A stretch of DNA of 64,000 nt from Bacillota bacterium (GTDB lineage: Bacteria; Bacillota; Clostridia; Acetivibrionales; DTU013), in NCBI GenBank assembly GCA_023412665.1, contig JAEZCA010000045.1, forward strand, positions 1-64,000, given 5' to 3'. Each line of letters opens with the position of its first letter. Position 1 is the first letter of the stretch. The translations under genes were made by a program, and so were the position numbers. Under the pieces are notes generated by a model that saw only the letters and a list, made by a program, of their open reading frames with translations, ran no database searches and was not told the origin of the DNA. Below, one piece after another: positions 7,057-15,319 of the stretch.

Positions 7057-9600
7057 ATGGAAACAGTTTCGGAAGGAAAACGAATGAGGAAAATAGCTGT
7101 TGTAGTAATTAGCAATACGACACGTGAATATGACAGAGAATATCACTATTTTGTACCCGAAGCCTTTTGCGGGGGGCTTCTGCCGGGGATGAGGGTCATA
7201 GTGCCCTTTGGAAAGAGTAATAAGCTGAAGGAAGGGTACGTTCTCGGTTTTGCGGAAGACTCGGACTTCGGAGAACTGAAGGAAATTCACAAGGTCATAG
7301 ATGATAAACCTGTTCTGATCCATTCTCTTATCAAGCTTGCACTCTGGATGAGGAAGCGGTATTTCTGCACCTACAGCCAGGCTATCAAGTGCATGCTTCC
7401 TGCAGGCATCGGAGTAAAAAGCTTGCAACTCATAACGCTGCGCAATGCAGATAGACCGTATATTGCGAAAGGACACTTTAAAACTCAAGGGCAGGAAGAG
7501 ACTCAAGAGCCGGAGAGTGTGAAGCTTACTCCAAACCAGAAAATACTCCTTGAACTGCTCAGAGCAAATGACGGGTTGCTGGAAGCTGATGAACTAAAGA
7601 GGCTGTATGGTTCAAGAAGCGGATTTAATAAAAATGTTAGGGAGCTATCTGAAAAAGGTGTCGTCAGTATTGAGGAGAGGTATTCCTCACCTGTCAGGGA
7701 GAAAACGATCCGCGCCGCCAGTCTGGCTATGCCTGCAGAGGAAGTACTGGCGGATATTGAAAGCGGCCGGCTGAAAAGGATACAGCAGATCCGTGTTCTG
7801 GAAATGCTGATGGACAATGAATATATTGCTGTGGCAGATCTGGCCAGGTTTGCGTCTGTCACTACCTCCGTACTGGATACGCTTCGCAAATACGGGTATA
7901 TATATTACAGGGATATAGAGGTCAGCCGGGATCCGATGAGACACAGGGAAGTAGAGCCAACAAAACCCTTTGAACCGACCCGGGAACAAGGGAAAGTGCT
8001 TGAGGAGGCACTGGGCTTGATCGATAGCAGGACATTTAAAGAAATGCTGCTGCATGGTGTGACAGGGAGCGGCAAGACAGAAGTTTATCTGCAGCTTATA
8101 CAGCATGTGATCGAGAACGGCAGACAGGCTATAGTGCTGGTGCCGGAGATATCACTGACGCCTCAGATGGTAGATCGGTTCAGAGGCAGGTTCGGAGCAC
8201 GGGTTGCTGTTATGCACAGCAGATTGTCACCGGGGGAGCGCTATGACCAATGGCGGCTGATCAGGGAAGGCTCGGTCAGTATAGTGGTTGGCGCCCGATC
8301 TGCAATCTTTGCACCCTTTAGTGATCTGGGGCTTGTTATTATTGATGAGGAGCATGAAAATACCTACAAATCCGAAACAACACCCAAGTATACGGCCGCC
8401 AGGATTGCAGCTATACGGTGCAGCAATGACGGCGCATTATTGATATACGGCTCGGCAACTCCTTCCACTGAGACCTACCAGCGGGCAATAGACGGGGAAA
8501 TAGAGCTGGCGGTCATGAAGGGGCGCGCAAATACGATGGTCATGCCAAGGGTGGATATAGTTGACATGAGAACGGAACTGGAGTGTGGAAACAGGTCCAT
8601 ATTCAGTTCAGTGCTTTCTGCCGAAATTGAAAAAAATATTAGTACAGGACAGCAGACAATACTGTTTTTGAACAAACGAGGATATGCTTCCTTTGTACTA
8701 TGCCGAAGCTGTGGAATCAGACTTAAATGCAGGCATTGCAATATAACAATGACGTACCATTCGGTGGATGACCGGTTGATTTGCCATTATTGCGGATATA
8801 CGGTAAAAATGCCTGCAGCCTGCCCTAAATGCGGCAGCAGTCACATAAGGCAGTTTGGAACAGGCACCCAGAAGGTGGAGGAGGAGCTGCACAAGTATTT
8901 TCCGGAGGCTTCCGTAATAAGGATGGACATGGACACGACTACGGGAAAGCATTCGCATGAGGAAATACTTGATACCTTCAGGAAACAGAATATCAATATA
9001 CTTGTAGGGACCCAGATGATCGCAAAGGGACATGATTTTCCAAATGTCACGCTGGTTGGCGTGCTGGCGGCCGACAGCCTTCTGGGAATGGATGACTACA
9101 GGGCGTCTGAGAGGACGTTCCAGCTTTTGACCCAGGTTGCCGGAAGGGCAGGCAGAGGAAAGCTGCCCGGACGTGTTGTGATTCAGACCTACAACACAGA
9201 GGATTACAGCATTACCACAGCCTGCAGCCATGATTACGGCTCATTCTTCAAGAAGGAGGCGCAGATCAGGAGCCGGCTGGGATATCCTCCTTTTACAGGT
9301 ATCGGAGTGGCTGTGATCAGTTCTGTCAATGACAAGCTTGCATTTGAAAAGGCAAAGGAGGTCTGCAGCTTCCTGACATCAAGACTGGATAAGGAAGTTG
9401 GGGATGAATTGCTGCCGGGGCCTGCACGGGCACCTCTGTCAAGGATCAGGAACAGGTACAGATGGAGGGTAATATTAAAATGCAGGAGTGAGGACAGACT
9501 TGCGGATATTCTTGGTGAATTGACCGACCATTTTTCAAAAGGCAGGGATAAGGCTGATGTTGACCTCAGCGTCGATATAAATCCTGTTAGTATGCTGTGA
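7057..9600 (+). CDS. priA: Primosomal protein N' (replication restart helicase)
   Basis: A superfamily 2 DNA helicase that reloads the replisome at stalled forks. In order: a 3'-DNA-binding domain (about residues 10-110), a winged helix (about 145-200), Walker A GVTGSGKT (334-341), DEEH box (430-433), an inserted zinc domain with eight cysteines between C549 and C592, and the C-terminal helicase lobe with AGRAGRG. The ATG at 7057 sits six bases after GAGGGG. A second good start is ATG 7084 after GGAAGG, which matches the usual PriA N-terminus better; an earlier GTG at 7033 has no ribosome binding site. Confidence 0.95.
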   Translation: METVSEGKRMRKIAVVVISNTTREYDREYHYFVPEAFCGGLLPGMRVIVPFGKSNKLKEGYVLGFAEDSDFGELKEIHKVIDDKPVLIHSLIKLALWMRKRYFCTYSQAIKCMLPAGIGVKSLQLITLRNADRPYIAKGHFKTQGQEETQEPESVKLTPNQKILLELLRANDGLLEADELKRLYGSRSGFNKNVRELSEKGVVSIEERYSSPVREKTIRAASLAMPAEEVLADIESGRLKRIQQIRVLEMLMDNEYIAVADLARFASVTTSVLDTLRKYGYIYYRDIEVSRDPMRHREVEPTKPFEPTREQGKVLEEALGLIDSRTFKEMLLHGVTGSGKTEVYLQLIQHVIENGRQAIVLVPEISLTPQMVDRFRGRFGARVAVMHSRLSPGERYDQWRLIREGSVSIVVGARSAIFAPFSDLGLVIIDEEHENTYKSETTPKYTAARIAAIRCSNDGALLIYGSATPSTETYQRAIDGEIELAVMKGRANTMVMPRVDIVDMRTELECGNRSIFSSVLSAEIEKNISTGQQTILFLNKRGYASFVLCRSCGIRLKCRHCNITMTYHSVDDRLICHYCGYTVKMPAACPKCGSSHIRQFGTGTQKVEEELHKYFPEASVIRMDMDTTTGKHSHEEILDTFRKQNINILVGTQMIAKGHDFPNVTLVGVLAADSLLGMDDYRASERTFQLLTQVAGRAGRGKLPGRVVIQTYNTEDYSITTACSHDYGSFFKKEAQIRSRLGYPPFTGIGVAVISSVNDKLAFEKAKEVCSFLTSRLDKEVGDELLPGPARAPLSRIRNRYRWRVILKCRSEDRLADILGELTDHFSKGRDKADVDLSVDINPVSML

Positions 9601-9637
9601 TATTATTAGCGGCAGAATATGTACAAGTCTTGATTTA

Positions 9638-9666
9638 TTGCAGTATGCATGCCTGTTTGTTATAAT
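9638..9666 (+). promoter_or_regulatory. Promoter of def-fmt
   Basis: TTGCAG (9638-9643), 17 bases and TATAAT (9661-9666), 32 bases upstream of the def start. Confidence 0.6.
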
Positions 9667-9698
9667 ATGAATAGCTAATTAATATCGGGAGTGTGCTT

Positions 9699-10172
9699 AT
9701 GGCTATAAGAAATATAAGAAAAGATGGGGACGAAGTATTAAGAAAAAGAAGCAGAGAGGTTGATGAGATAAACGACAAGATCCTGACGCTGCTCAAGGAT
9801 ATGGCAGACACCATGTATAATGCAGACGGAGCTGGCCTTGCCGCACCTCAGGTGGGGGTACTGAAAAGAGTAGTTGTGATCGATATAGGAGACGGACTTG
9901 TTGAGCTGATAAATCCAGTGATTAAAAGCCAATCGGGACAACAGACCACTATTGAGGGCTGCCTCAGCATACCCAGCGTATGGGGTGAGGTTGAGCGCCC
10001 TTCCCGCGTTGTGGTGGAAGCGCTGAATCCAAAGGGGGAAAAGATCGTGATCGAGGGAGAGGGCTTTATGACCCAGGCTCTTTGTCATGAAATCGACCAC
10101 CTGGACGGTATCCTTTTCAAAGACAAGGTCACAAGGATACTTGATAAGGAAGATTTGAAAAAACTTGAGTAG
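9699..10172 (+). CDS. def: Peptide deformylase
   Basis: Removes the formyl group from nascent N-terminal methionine. All three metal motifs are present: GLAAPQ (residues 46-51), EGCLS (metal ligand C88) and HEIDH (ligands H130 and H134, catalytic E131). At 157 residues it is a short type-1 enzyme. The ATG at 9699, after CGGGAG, gives the usual MAIR start; the upstream in-frame GTG (9693) crowds the ribosome binding site. It is followed after 18 bases by fmt, which adds the formyl group this enzyme removes. Confidence 0.95.
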   Translation: MAIRNIRKDGDEVLRKRSREVDEINDKILTLLKDMADTMYNADGAGLAAPQVGVLKRVVVIDIGDGLVELINPVIKSQSGQQTTIEGCLSIPSVWGEVERPSRVVVEALNPKGEKIVIEGEGFMTQALCHEIDHLDGILFKDKVTRILDKEDLKKLE

Positions 10173-10190
10173 ATACGGAGCAATTTAATC

Positions 10191-11159
10191 ATGAGGATCG
10201 TATTTATGGGTACTCCGGATTTTGCCGTGCCTTGTCTGGAGGCCCTTGTTAACAGCGGATATAATATCGTAGGCGTGGTAACACAGCCGGATAAGCCTGC
10301 AGGCAGAAAGCAGAGCGAATTGAAGGCGCCTCCTGTAAAAGAGGTTGCCCTTAGCCTGGGCATTAAAAATATATTGCAGCCTGAAAAGGTGAAAACACCT
10401 GAATTTCTTGAATCCATCAGGCAATTGAAGCCCGACCTTATTGTCACAGCTGCGTATGGCAGGATACTGACCAAGGCGGTGCTGGACGTACCCGGGCTTG
10501 GATGCATAAACGTCCATGGGTCACTGCTTCCAAAGTACAGAGGTGCTGCACCTATACAATGGGCGCTTATCAATGGTGACACTGTGACCGGTATCACCAC
10601 AATGTTTATGGACGAGGGTATGGATACCGGTGACATACTTTTAAAGAAGGAAATAGAGATAGGTCCTGATATGAACGCCGCGGAGCTTTTTGACAAGCTT
10701 AAGGAACTCGGTGCCCAGGCGCTTCTGGAGACACTGGAGGCTTTGAAAAACGGGACCCTGACCAGAACGCCCCAGGATCATTCCAAGGCCGTTAATGTGC
10801 CTATGATGACAAAGGAAGCAGGCCTTATCAACTGGAACAAAAGCGCCGATGACATTCACAACCTTGTCAGGGGAACATATCCCTGGCCCGGAGCCTACAC
10901 CTTCTACAAGGGCTCAAGACTGAAGGTCTTAAAGACCACAGTCCTTAAAGAATGTCCAGTTGGCTCACCGGAGCAAGAGCTTATGGAGCTGGCAAAGAGA
11001 GAACAGCCCGGAAGGATATTAAAAATATCCAGGCAGTGCCTTGTGGTTGCTACAGGCTGCGGATGTCTGCTCATATCGGAGCTCCAGTTTGAAAACTGCA
11101 GAAGGATGGGCGTTTGCGAGTGCGGACATAATATGGATGAGGGTGAAGTACTTGGATAA
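10191..11159 (+). CDS. fmt: Methionyl-tRNA formyltransferase
   Basis: Transfers formyl from 10-formyl-tetrahydrofolate to initiator Met-tRNA. The N-terminal formyltransferase fold begins MRIVFMGTPDFAVP and contains the active-site block NVHGSLLPKYRGAAPIQWA; a C-terminal tRNA-binding domain starts near residue 205. The 322-residue length is standard. It lies directly after def, and its end overlaps the start of the DUF116 gene by about 20 bases, indicating one transcript. Confidence 0.96.
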   Translation: MRIVFMGTPDFAVPCLEALVNSGYNIVGVVTQPDKPAGRKQSELKAPPVKEVALSLGIKNILQPEKVKTPEFLESIRQLKPDLIVTAAYGRILTKAVLDVPGLGCINVHGSLLPKYRGAAPIQWALINGDTVTGITTMFMDEGMDTGDILLKKEIEIGPDMNAAELFDKLKELGAQALLETLEALKNGTLTRTPQDHSKAVNVPMMTKEAGLINWNKSADDIHNLVRGTYPWPGAYTFYKGSRLKVLKTTVLKECPVGSPEQELMELAKREQPGRILKISRQCLVVATGCGCLLISELQFENCRRMGVCECGHNMDEGEVLG

Positions 11160-11931
11160 GCGTCTAAAAAGCTTTATGGGCTATACTCTGCTGCTTTTGC
11201 TTGTTATTGGGATAATGGCAGCGCTTTTTTCCTACATATATCATTTCTTTTCCATTGACCTGTACAACAGCATAATCAATGTATTGATCATTATCTCCCT
11301 TGTGATGATGGTTTCATTGATTATAGCCATGACTGCCATATTTATCGCTTTAAAAACAAGAAAGGTTTATCCTGTCATGCTCTTTCCTGTGAAGCTGGGG
11401 ATGAAGATCGTTATGCCTTTTGCGCTTTTTGTGACAGATGTGCTCAAACGGGACAAGGATATGATCAGGAGTCTTTTCATCGATATTAACAATCTGTTCG
11501 TTGAATCGGGAAGCATCAGAAGGAGCCCGGAAAAGATAATGCTTTTGCTGCCCCACTGTCTGCAGAATTCGGAATGTACCCGCAAAATAACAAATAACAC
11601 ATCCAACTGTGTCAGGTGCGGCCGCTGCAAGATTGGAGACCTTATAGAAATGGCGGAAAAAAGGGGAGTAGAGGTATTTGTTGTGACAGGTGGAACTGCC
11701 GCCAGAAACGCTATTGCAAGGGTCAAGCCTGAGATCGTGTTATCTGTAGCCTGTGAACGGGATCTTGCCATAGGTATTTCCGATGTCAACAAGATACCTG
11801 TAATAGGAGTGTTGAACAAAAGACCCAACGGCCCATGCTTCAATACGACAGTGGATGTGAAGATCCTTGAAGAAAAACTGGACATGATGATTGCCGAACC
11901 GACTGGTTTGCAGGCCGCTGACAATGACTAG
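11137..11931 (+). CDS. DUF116 membrane protein with cysteine clusters
   Basis: An uncharacterised family protein often found between fmt and rsmB in Clostridia. The N-terminal third has two hydrophobic helices (about residues 12-35 and 45-72). The cytoplasmic part has cysteines in PHCLQNSEC and in NCVRCGRCK, a CxxCxxC pattern that could bind a metal or Fe-S cluster, then a Rossmann-like block VFVVTGGTAARNAIARVKP and a late conserved GPCFNTTVD. The start is uncertain: ATG 11137 overlaps fmt; a TTG at 11152 after GAGGG is also plausible. No function is known. Confidence 0.75.
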   Translation: MRVKYLDKRLKSFMGYTLLLLLVIGIMAALFSYIYHFFSIDLYNSIINVLIIISLVMMVSLIIAMTAIFIALKTRKVYPVMLFPVKLGMKIVMPFALFVTDVLKRDKDMIRSLFIDINNLFVESGSIRRSPEKIMLLLPHCLQNSECTRKITNNTSNCVRCGRCKIGDLIEMAEKRGVEVFVVTGGTAARNAIARVKPEIVLSVACERDLAIGISDVNKIPVIGVLNKRPNGPCFNTTVDVKILEEKLDMMIAEPTGLQAADND

Positions 11932-11982
11932 ATTACGACTGTGAGAGCAATACTAAATGATACGGGGATATTGAGGAATTTT

Positions 11983-13332
11983 ATGAAGCTGGATCATGCA
12001 AGAGAAACTGCATTGAAAATTCTGTTTGAAATTAATGAGAAGGGCGCTTATTCGAATATTGAACTGAACAAGCAGCTTTCCGGCAATGAACTCGGTGAGC
12101 TTGACAGAGCATTCGTTACAGAGCTTGTCTATGGAGTGGTCAAATGGAAGCTGACACTGGACAAGCTTATTGCTGCAAATTCGAATATCAGGATGTCAAA
12201 GCTGTCGCCCTGGATATTGAACATATTGAGACTGGGAGCGTACCAGCTGCTTTATATGTCAAAGGTACCGGCATCGGCCGCGTGCAACGAAAGCGTCAAG
12301 CTTGCCGGAAGATACGGGCATAAGGCGTCTGCCGGCTTTGTAAACGCCATCCTCAGAAAAATTGCCAGAGAGGGCCTGAACAATATCATTCCCGATAAAG
12401 CCGATAATTTAACAGAGTATCTTTCTGTAAAGTATTCGTATCCCCAATGGCTTGTTGAGAAGTATACGGAGCTTTTTAGCGCCGAATTTGCGGAAGAGCT
12501 TCTGGAAGCGGGCAACAGATCGCCCGAGCTGACTGTCAGGGCGAATACTCTGCGGGTCAGTGCCGGAGAACTGAAGGAGCAGCTTGAAAAAGAAGGGGTA
12601 TTTGCAGAAGCCGGCCGGTTTAATAAGGAGGCCTTGGGTATAAAGAGCCCCTTGCCTGTAGGTAGGCTGGAATCATTCAAAAAGGGGCTGTTTCAGATAC
12701 AGGATGAGAGCTCGATGCTGCCCGCAGCTGTTTTAGCACCTGAACCCGGAGATATTGTACTGGATGCATGCAGCGCACCCGGCGGCAAAGCCGTCAATAT
12801 GGCCCAGATGATGCAAAACAGGGGCAGGGTGATCGCAAGGGACATATATGAGCATAAGCTCAGGCTCATTGATGAGGCAGCTGCAAGGCTGGGAACAAGC
12901 ATCGTTGAGAGTGAGCTCCGAGATGCCGCTGAACCCGACCCGATGCATGAGGCCTATTTCGACAAAGTGCTACTGGATGCGCCTTGCAGCGGCCTTGGCA
13001 TCGTGAGAAGGAAGCCGGATATCAAATGGGCAAGGGAAAGCAGCGATATTGAGAGCATCACGTCATTGCAGGAGAAATTGCTGCGGAATGTATCAAAGGC
13101 TGTTAAACCCGGAGGAATATTGGTATATAGTACATGTACAATATTACCCGAAGAAAATGAGTATATCGTTCGAAATTTTATAGAGAGCAGTACAGATTTT
13201 TGCGAAGATATGATAGCGCCTTATCTGCCGTCTGCACTGGCGATGCATGCAAAAGGCTGCATGCTGCAGGTCTACCCGAACAGGGACGGGATAGACGGAT
13301 TTTTTATTGCAAGGCTTAAACGAAAGGCTTAG
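11983..13332 (+). CDS. rsmB: 16S rRNA (cytosine-967-C5)-methyltransferase
   Basis: Methylates C967 of 16S rRNA. An N-terminal NusB-like RNA-binding domain (about residues 1-140) is followed by the SAM-dependent catalytic domain with DACSAPGGKA. Both mechanistic cysteines are present: C335 in DAPCSGLG (motif IV) and C385 in YSTCTILPEEN (motif VI). The ATG at 11983 follows TGAGGA and gives 449 residues; the GTG at 11941 lacks a ribosome binding site. It is part of the conserved fmt-to-rsgA housekeeping run. Confidence 0.94.
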   Translation: MKLDHARETALKILFEINEKGAYSNIELNKQLSGNELGELDRAFVTELVYGVVKWKLTLDKLIAANSNIRMSKLSPWILNILRLGAYQLLYMSKVPASAACNESVKLAGRYGHKASAGFVNAILRKIAREGLNNIIPDKADNLTEYLSVKYSYPQWLVEKYTELFSAEFAEELLEAGNRSPELTVRANTLRVSAGELKEQLEKEGVFAEAGRFNKEALGIKSPLPVGRLESFKKGLFQIQDESSMLPAAVLAPEPGDIVLDACSAPGGKAVNMAQMMQNRGRVIARDIYEHKLRLIDEAAARLGTSIVESELRDAAEPDPMHEAYFDKVLLDAPCSGLGIVRRKPDIKWARESSDIESITSLQEKLLRNVSKAVKPGGILVYSTCTILPEENEYIVRNFIESSTDFCEDMIAPYLPSALAMHAKGCMLQVYPNRDGIDGFFIARLKRKA

Positions 13333-13370
13333 AAAAGTACTATATGGAAAATGACAAGGAGCACCGCAAT

Positions 13371-14504
13371 ATGTCTGAGACAAGACCGACAGCCAATGGG
13401 AACGGACTATCGGAGAACGGGTATGAATCGAAGAAAAATGATATAAATATAGGGCATATTGAAAAGAAATACCTGCCCGACATGGATATCAGTGAGCTCC
13501 AGCAGTTTTTACAAGGCATGGGGCAGCAGAAATTCAGGGCAAAGCAGATATTCAGCTGGATCGCAAGAGGAGCAGTGGATTTTGATGAAATGTCAGATCT
13601 GTCAAAACAGCTGAGGCAGGAATTGAAACTTTTTGCTGTAGTATCCGGTCTAAATATCAGAAAAAAGTTCGTATCCTCAATTGACGGCACCACTAAGTAT
13701 CTGCTGGAGCTGAGTGACGGCAATATTATCGAGAGCGTTCTGATGAAATACATCCATGGCTATACGGCATGCATTTCATCCCAGATCGGCTGTAAAATGG
13801 GATGCAGCTTTTGTGCTTCGACAATTGCCGGCTTCAGGAGGGACCTGACAGGCGGGGAAATGCTTGAACAGATACTTGCCATTCAGCGCGACAGCGGTGT
13901 CAAGGTGGGAAATGTAGTCATTATGGGGATAGGAGAGCCCTTTGACAATTATGATAATATGTTGAAGTTTCTCAAGCTCATTCATGACCCCGAGGGATTG
14001 AACATAGGCTACAGACACATTACCGTTTCCACCTGCGGACTTGTTCCCGGGATACTGCGCTTTGCCGATGAGAATATGCAGGTGAATCTGGCGATCTCAC
14101 TACATGCGCCCAACGACCAGATACGCGGGAGGATAATGCCGGTTGGAAGGAAGTACTGTATTGACAAAATCATTGAAGCATGTAAGATATATACAGAGAA
14201 AACTAAAAGAAGGGTAACGTTTGAATACGCTTTGATAGAAGGGGTCAATGATTCCCCGGATAATGCGGCAGAACTCGCTTCAATGCTCAGAGGCCTCTTG
14301 TGCCATGTGAACCTGATACCGGTGAACTCAGTGCAGGAAAGCGGCTACCGTCAAAGCGGACGCAGACATATTGACGAGTTTGCAGCTCTTTTGACAAAAA
14401 GAGGAATAGAAACAACCGTCCGCCGTGAGCTTGGTTCGGATATAAATGCAGCTTGCGGACAGCTCAGGAGAAGCGAAATGGAAAAAGAAGACCGCAGGGC
14501 CTGA
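13371..14504 (+). CDS. rlmN: Dual-specificity 23S rRNA/tRNA adenine-C2 methyltransferase (radical SAM)
   Basis: Methylates C2 of A2503 in 23S rRNA and A37 of some tRNAs. The radical SAM motif is C141-KMG-C145-SF-C148; the SAM-binding GEMLEQ block, GIGEPFDNYDN and the ISLHAPND block follow. The substrate-methyl-carrying cysteine is expected near the C-terminus (AACGQLR). An ATG at 13344 extends the N-terminus but has no ribosome binding site, whereas ATG 13371 follows AAGGAG. Even so the protein has a low-complexity N-terminal tail of about 30 residues not typical of the family. Confidence 0.94.
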   Translation: MSETRPTANGNGLSENGYESKKNDINIGHIEKKYLPDMDISELQQFLQGMGQQKFRAKQIFSWIARGAVDFDEMSDLSKQLRQELKLFAVVSGLNIRKKFVSSIDGTTKYLLELSDGNIIESVLMKYIHGYTACISSQIGCKMGCSFCASTIAGFRRDLTGGEMLEQILAIQRDSGVKVGNVVIMGIGEPFDNYDNMLKFLKLIHDPEGLNIGYRHITVSTCGLVPGILRFADENMQVNLAISLHAPNDQIRGRIMPVGRKYCIDKIIEACKIYTEKTKRRVTFEYALIEGVNDSPDNAAELASMLRGLLCHVNLIPVNSVQESGYRQSGRRHIDEFAALLTKRGIETTVRRELGSDINAACGQLRRSEMEKEDRRA

Positions 14505-14576
14505 GATAATACGGTGGGTGCAGTATAACAGGGTGAGAATAGGGGTGGATAACCCTTGAAAAAAGGTGTTGATAGC

Positions 14577-15308
14577 TTGAAATTTGCCGCAGATACCGAC
14601 AGAGGATTATTACGTGAAATAAATGAGGATAGCTGCAGGATCATCCCGGGGTGTTTATCATCCCCGTATGTCTTTATCATAGCTGATGGTATGGGCGGAC
14701 ATAAATGCGGAGAAGTTGCAAGCAGCATGACAGTTGATTACATAGGTGAGCTCATACGTAATAATAGCTGCAGATTTGGGAGTGAAAGCATGCAGCAGGA
14801 GCTTAGCAGGATTGTGGAACAAGCCAACAGAGCGGTGTATGAAAAATCCCAGGACAGCGATGAATTCAGTGGTATGGGTACTACACTGACGATGGCTTTG
14901 ATCGACGGCAAAATGCTGACTGCGGCACATGTGGGCGACAGCAGGCTTTATTTGGTACGCGCAGGAGAAATAAGGCAATTGACTGAGGATCACTCGTATA
15001 TCGGCGAATTGCTCAAGAACGGCACATTGACCATGGAGGAAGCAGAAAACCACCCGCGCAAGAATGTCATCACAAGGGCGATAGGTTCTTCGCCCGAGAT
15101 ACTTGTGGATATTATTAATCAGGAAATCAGGGAAGATGATATATTTGTTCTTTGCACAGACGGTCTCACAAATATGATATGCGAAAATGAAATATACGAG
15201 ATCGTCAGAGACAATGAACCCGAGACCGCTTGTAAAAAACTTATTGAAGCGGCAAACAGGCAGGGCGGCGATGATAATATCACCGTTATTGTAATCAAAT
15301 GTGAGTGA
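14577..15308 (+). CDS. prpC: PP2C-type Ser/Thr protein phosphatase
   Basis: A metal-dependent phosphatase that reverses PrkC phosphorylation. Motifs DTDRGLLREINED, IADGMGGHKCGE, GMGTTL, AHVGDSRLYL, LCTDGLTNM and GGDDNITVIV carry the metal-binding aspartates. The TTG at 14577, after AAGGTG, starts where the family starts; a TTG at 14556 with GGGTGG upstream would add seven residues. Its stop codon overlaps the region just before prkC, the usual phosphatase-kinase pair. Confidence 0.93.
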   Translation: MKFAADTDRGLLREINEDSCRIIPGCLSSPYVFIIADGMGGHKCGEVASSMTVDYIGELIRNNSCRFGSESMQQELSRIVEQANRAVYEKSQDSDEFSGMGTTLTMALIDGKMLTAAHVGDSRLYLVRAGEIRQLTEDHSYIGELLKNGTLTMEEAENHPRKNVITRAIGSSPEILVDIINQEIREDDIFVLCTDGLTNMICENEIYEIVRDNEPETACKKLIEAANRQGGDDNITVIVIKCE

Positions 15309-15319
15309 AGGTGTTAAAT

